Assembly: GCA_025782575.1 (NCBI GenBank)
Contig: JALGYY010000008.1
Span: forward strand, 1-64,000
Length of the DNA: 64,000 bases
Direction: 5' to 3'
Origin: a bacterium
Lineage (GTDB): Bacteria; Orphanbacterota; Orphanbacteria; Orphanbacterales; Orphanbacteraceae
In this document: positions 61,148 to 64,000 of the stretch, in pieces
Layout: each line of letters opens with the position of its first letter
Numbering within the stretch: the stretch's first letter is position 1
The notes under the pieces: model-generated
Seen by the model: the letters and a program-made list of their open reading frames with translations, nothing else
Databases searched by the model: none
Told to the model about the DNA's origin: nothing
Position numbers and translations under genes: made by a program

Positions 61148-62176
61148 TCAACTATCCATGAATCGGATTTCCGCCGACTCTTTCAACTTCCGAATATAAG
61201 CCTCAACAGCTTCGCTCCGACGTTCTCCCGTAAGCTGAAACGCGATCTGCTCTTCTACGTCGGCAAGAGGAATCTTCTTCTCATCCCGGCGATCGGCAAT
61301 GCGAATCACGTGATAACCGAACTCAGTCTCCACCACCTCGCTGATTTCACCCGGCTGCAGCCGGAACGCGACCTCTTCGAACTTCTTCACCATCCGTCCG
61401 CTTCCGAACCAGCCGAGGTCTCCCCCATTGGCGCTGCTCGGGCATTTGGATTCCGCTCGCGCGAGTTCCGCAAAATCAGCCCCGTCGACACACTGCTTCC
61501 GGATTCCCTCAATTTTCTCCTTGATCGCCGCTCGCTCTTCATCGGTTGTGTTGGCGTCCACCGTCAAAAGAATGTGACTCGCCTGAACTTCCTCGCCCTG
61601 AATGAATCGTTCCGCGTTGGTCTCGTAGTATTCGCGACAAACCGCCGGGGTCGCCTCTTCCAGCTCTCCGATGTTGTTCTTGAGTAGCTCCTCAATCTGC
61701 AGGGACTTCGCCATCTCTTCCTTCAGACTCTCCTCGGTCATTCCCATGCTCGCCAGCTGGCCAAGATAGGTCTCTTCGTTCGGGAATTGAGCGACATATT
61801 CTGCATGCCGTTCGGCGAGCGTTTCATCGCTCACAGTAATCTGCTGGGTTTTGACCGCGTCGTAGAGAAGGACGTGAGCAATCAGCCGCTCCATGGCCTG
61901 CTGAAGGAGCTGCTCTTTCATCGCCTCCGCCTGAAACGGGGAGATCTGACCACCCCCCAGGCGCTCGAACAGGCGGGCCACTTCACGATCAATGTCCGCC
62001 TGGTTAATCTCGGTTCCGTCTACCGTACAGAGTGCCTCGCCTGGCAGGATGCTCGCCTGAGTATCGGACGATGACGTCGCCACCCCGTCCTCTCCCCCGC
62101 TTTCACTCCCCTTTCCACAACCGACAACAATCAACAGGGCACAGCCGAACAACGCGGCCAACGTGCGAAACTTCAT
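61148..62176 (-). CDS. SurA/PpiC-type lipoprotein peptidyl-prolyl isomerase
   Basis: A 342-residue chaperone. The signal peptide ends VVGCGKG, so the Cys is lipidated. A SurA-like N-terminal helical domain includes EINQADIDREVARLFERL and QQAMERLIAHVLLYDAV. One parvulin domain follows: VQASHILLTVDANTTDEE, AKIEGIRKQ-like helix, FAELARAESKCPSSANGGDLGWFGSGRMV and VETEFGYHVIRIADRRDEKK. It would help fold exported proteins in the periplasm. The family has one or two parvulin domains and this has one. It converges on the large membrane protein gene with a 24-base gap. Confidence 0.92.
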   Translation of the reverse strand: MKFRTLAALFGCALLIVVGCGKGSESGGEDGVATSSSDTQASILPGEALCTVDGTEINQADIDREVARLFERLGGGQISPFQAEAMKEQLLQQAMERLIAHVLLYDAVKTQQITVSDETLAERHAEYVAQFPNEETYLGQLASMGMTEESLKEEMAKSLQIEELLKNNIGELEEATPAVCREYYETNAERFIQGEEVQASHILLTVDANTTDEERAAIKEKIEGIRKQCVDGADFAELARAESKCPSSANGGDLGWFGSGRMVKKFEEVAFRLQPGEISEVVETEFGYHVIRIADRRDEKKIPLADVEEQIAFQLTGERRSEAVEAYIRKLKESAEIRFMDS

Positions 62177-62653
62177 TCCGTCCAGTCCTTTCTTCGAGTG
62201 GATGCTTTGCGGCCCGGCAGGGGTAAAGAGGACCGCATCTAAGAGAAATCTTCACAACAGACATATAATGTTAGTAGACCCTCAGTAGCCCGTCAAGCAG
62301 TCAGATCTGGAGTTTCCCCGTTTTTCAGAAGTTCTTGAGTGACATCCGGTGCGAGGAGTCCGGCGGCTCCGGTTTGTGACAGAGCAAAACACCTCGACAT
62401 ACTTGATCTACCAAGCATCCCACTCAACCGAACGATCTCTTTACTCCCGAATCATAGCGACCGGTTTCCGGCTGCCGAATTGGCGAGACGAGGCCGGTGG
62501 GCCCCGTGAATTCTGGGGACACAATACGCAATTTCCACGCTCGGTACCGGTAGAGATACGTATTGTGTCCCCAGAATTCAGCGGCTCCTCGGGAGGAGGG
62601 TCGGCCGGCGTGGAGGAAGGCACCGGTGTGGTAACCCTAGGTCACTGGTGTGA
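62177..62653. other. intergenic region with a perfect 22-base inverted repeat
   Basis: No gene is seen in 477 bases between the isomerase start and the sulfatase stop. It contains a 74-base element with perfect 22-base arms (62507-62580) and nothing else recognised. Confidence 0.6.
62507..62580. repeat. palindromic mobile repeat with 22-base perfect arms
   Basis: Bases 62507-62528 (TGAATTCTGGGGACACAATA...) are exactly the reverse complement of 62559-62580, with 30 bases between. Ends of the form GAATTCTGGGGACAC are familiar from repeats beside REP-associated Y1 transposases, so this may be a non-autonomous remnant. No transposase is present in the window. Confidence 0.75.
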
Positions 62654-64000
62654 TCAATCGATATAGCCGAGCGATCGGAGACGTTCCATTTCAGATGAGT
62701 CGAGTACGGCTCTCTCGGGAGCACCGAATCGGATGGCCGATTTCTCCATCTCCGCAAGCCTCACTGCGAGAGTGCGTGCCAGGGAATCAGCTACATCCGG
62801 ATGAGCCTCGGCCAGATTCTGCAGATCACCCGGATCGTCTCGAACATCGAAAAGCAGAAGGTCCCCCTGCCGAGGCGGCCTGACAAGCTTCCAGTGCCCG
62901 CGGCGGATCGCCTTCCACCGGTCGACACGTCCACCGACGATCTTCCCGTCCACCAGAGCCTTGAGCGGCAGGTCGAGCTCAAAAACATGATCTCCCGTGG
63001 GGGACATCGGGACCGAAGCGATTTCAGCGCCGGCAACTGCATCTCCGGGCCTGGTCGACAGCCGCTTCCATCCACCATTAAGAAGCTCAGCGAGATTCGT
63101 CTGACTCATCAGCTCGGCGCTGACCGCCGGCGGACTCTCACCGGGGAGCTTCACGAGAAGCGGGACGCGAACCGACTGATCGAAGAGATTGTTCTTGTGT
63201 CCTGCACTTCCGTGCTCGAAAAACTCCTCACCATGATCGGCAGTAATCACGATCAAGGCGTTCTCCCATAGCCCTTCTGCTTTCATGACATCGAACAGGC
63301 GGCCGAGCATTTCGTCGGTGCAGCGAATTTCGCCGTCATATTGCGACACCAGATAGCGAGATCGTGCCGGGTCCATCTCAGCATGAATCGCTTCGTTGAA
63401 TTCAAATCGGGAGATATCAAATCGCTCCATGTCGGAAGTTACGAACATCGTGTCGAACGGCGGAGGGGGGAGGAAGTCGTAGTGAATGTCCCAGAAGTAC
63501 GCGAACAGAAAAAGCGGCCTCGCTGAAGTCTGTCGGAAAAAGCGGGCCAGCTTTCGTTCCATTTCCGGATTGGTGACCTCTCCATGACCCTCCTCCTGGG
63601 TGGGGGCCGCGGCCGAGTCGTCATAGAGATCAAATCCCTGATCCAGATTGTATGAGCTTCGCAGAAAGGGTCCGCTCACAAATGCCGCGGTCTGGTACCC
63701 CTCTCCGGCACCGCGCTTCCCGTCCTCCGCCGACAGCCGCTCGGCGATCGTCTCGTACGCCCCACCCAGCCGGTCCCGGGGCTCTCTGACCTGATGTTCG
63801 GAGGGGTAGAGCCCGGTCAGGATCGATGCATGAGAGGCAAGCGTCCAGCTCGTCACCGCCTGAACATCGGTAAAACGGATCGCCGATCGCGCAAACTCAT
63901 CGAGATTCGGTGTGGTATCCAGAGAGTAGCCGTAGCAGCCCATATGATCGGGGCGAAGTGACTCGAGGGTGATCAGGATGATATTGGGGGGGCGCTCTCC
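62654..64000 (-). CDS. alkaline-phosphatase-superfamily (sulfatase-fold) enzyme, 5' end beyond window
   Basis: At least 448 codons; the frame is still open at base 64000 and the true start lies to the right. It begins in-window with PNIILITLESLRPDHMGCYGY, the sulfatase-fold opening metal block. At the usual nucleophile position the sequence is SWTLASHASILTGLYP rather than CxPSR, so formylglycine is not formed and Thr would be the nucleophile, as in some phospho- and phosphoethanolamine-type transferases. ALIVITADHGEEFFEHG is the second metal block, and the tail carries LVRPPRQGDLLLFDVRDDPGDLQNLA. It is probably extracytoplasmic, with target unknown. Confidence 0.85.
   Translation of the reverse strand, partial: GERPPNIILITLESLRPDHMGCYGYSLDTTPNLDEFARSAIRFTDVQAVTSWTLASHASILTGLYPSEHQVREPRDRLGGAYETIAERLSAEDGKRGAGEGYQTAAFVSGPFLRSSYNLDQGFDLYDDSAAAPTQEEGHGEVTNPEMERKLARFFRQTSARPLFLFAYFWDIHYDFLPPPPFDTMFVTSDMERFDISRFEFNEAIHAEMDPARSRYLVSQYDGEIRCTDEMLGRLFDVMKAEGLWENALIVITADHGEEFFEHGSAGHKNNLFDQSVRVPLLVKLPGESPPAVSAELMSQTNLAELLNGGWKRLSTRPGDAVAGAEIASVPMSPTGDHVFELDLPLKALVDGKIVGGRVDRWKAIRRGHWKLVRPPRQGDLLLFDVRDDPGDLQNLAEAHPDVADSLARTLAVRLAEMEKSAIRFGAPERAVLDSSEMERLRSLGYID

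Noticed and set aside
1-64000. CRISPR array, rRNA operon, integrase or defence island
   Set aside because: No regularly spaced repeats, rRNA blocks, integrase motifs or known defence domains were seen on either strand.

Overview
This window looks like chromosome from an uncultured, diderm, probably FCB-group bacterium of the Eisenbacteria/Krumholzibacteria/Zixibacteria kind. The placement is an inference from gene style. The DNA looks moderately GC-rich and densely packed. There is an outer-membrane barrel protein, there are several lipoproteins, and one secreted protein ends in a FlgD-like / type IX-like C-terminal domain (NPFNPSTTI...YDVTGR...SGVYVY) typical of those phyla. No rRNA operon, complete tRNA or CRISPR array was seen.

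Layout. 1-114: the truncated 3' end of an IS630-type transposase. 0.1-5.4 kb: acpS, a CoA-acylating aldehyde dehydrogenase, a Mut7-C/CheR fusion coupled to an NRAMP-like transporter, and a barrel protein. 5.5-10.8 kb: a signalling block with a membrane SpoIIE-type phosphatase, a membrane Ser/Thr kinase and an ATP-grasp ligase that carries a Gly-rich insert. 11.2-16.3 kb: a lipoprotein, then a three-gene minus-strand operon with an unrecognised protein, a membrane protein with a cryptic Lon-protease-like domain, and a ZAS-motif zinc protein. This operon is the best candidate here for an undescribed system. 16.7-21.4 kb: a gluzincin lipoprotein, a CBS protein, SixA, an SfsA-DUF123 fusion and an HPF-like protein.

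21.4-30.1 kb is a run of minus-strand housekeeping genes: a sodium/solute symporter, an S9 peptidase, a TPR-zincin, carA and carB. 30.4-36.5 kb holds a cyclophilin, MarR-YceI with a palindromic operator, glutamate dehydrogenase and a PEP/pyruvate-binding protein. 36.5-41.5 kb is a three-gene cassette (carbamoyltransferase, polysaccharide deacetylase, methyltransferase). It lies between two direct copies of the 3' end of a PTS-IIA gene that match at 138 of 140 bases. This is the signature of a block inserted into the end of that gene, with the gene end rebuilt.

41.6-57.5 kb is a surface-glycan region. It has two plus-strand glycosyltransferases, then an eleven-gene minus-strand run that starts at 57.5 kb: alcohol dehydrogenase, a CitD-CitE fusion, CitF, a PaaK-like ligase, a LegB-like dehydratase, a nucleotidyltransferase, an SDR reductase, CapA, a glycosyltransferase, an SGNH hydrolase and the FlgD-tailed protein. 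57.6-64 kb carries a giant spermidine-synthase-like membrane protein with TPRs, a SurA/PpiC-type lipoprotein isomerase and a sulfatase-fold enzyme that runs off the right edge.

Limits: all family calls were made by eye from motifs and protein layout. No database search, alignment program or structure prediction was run.
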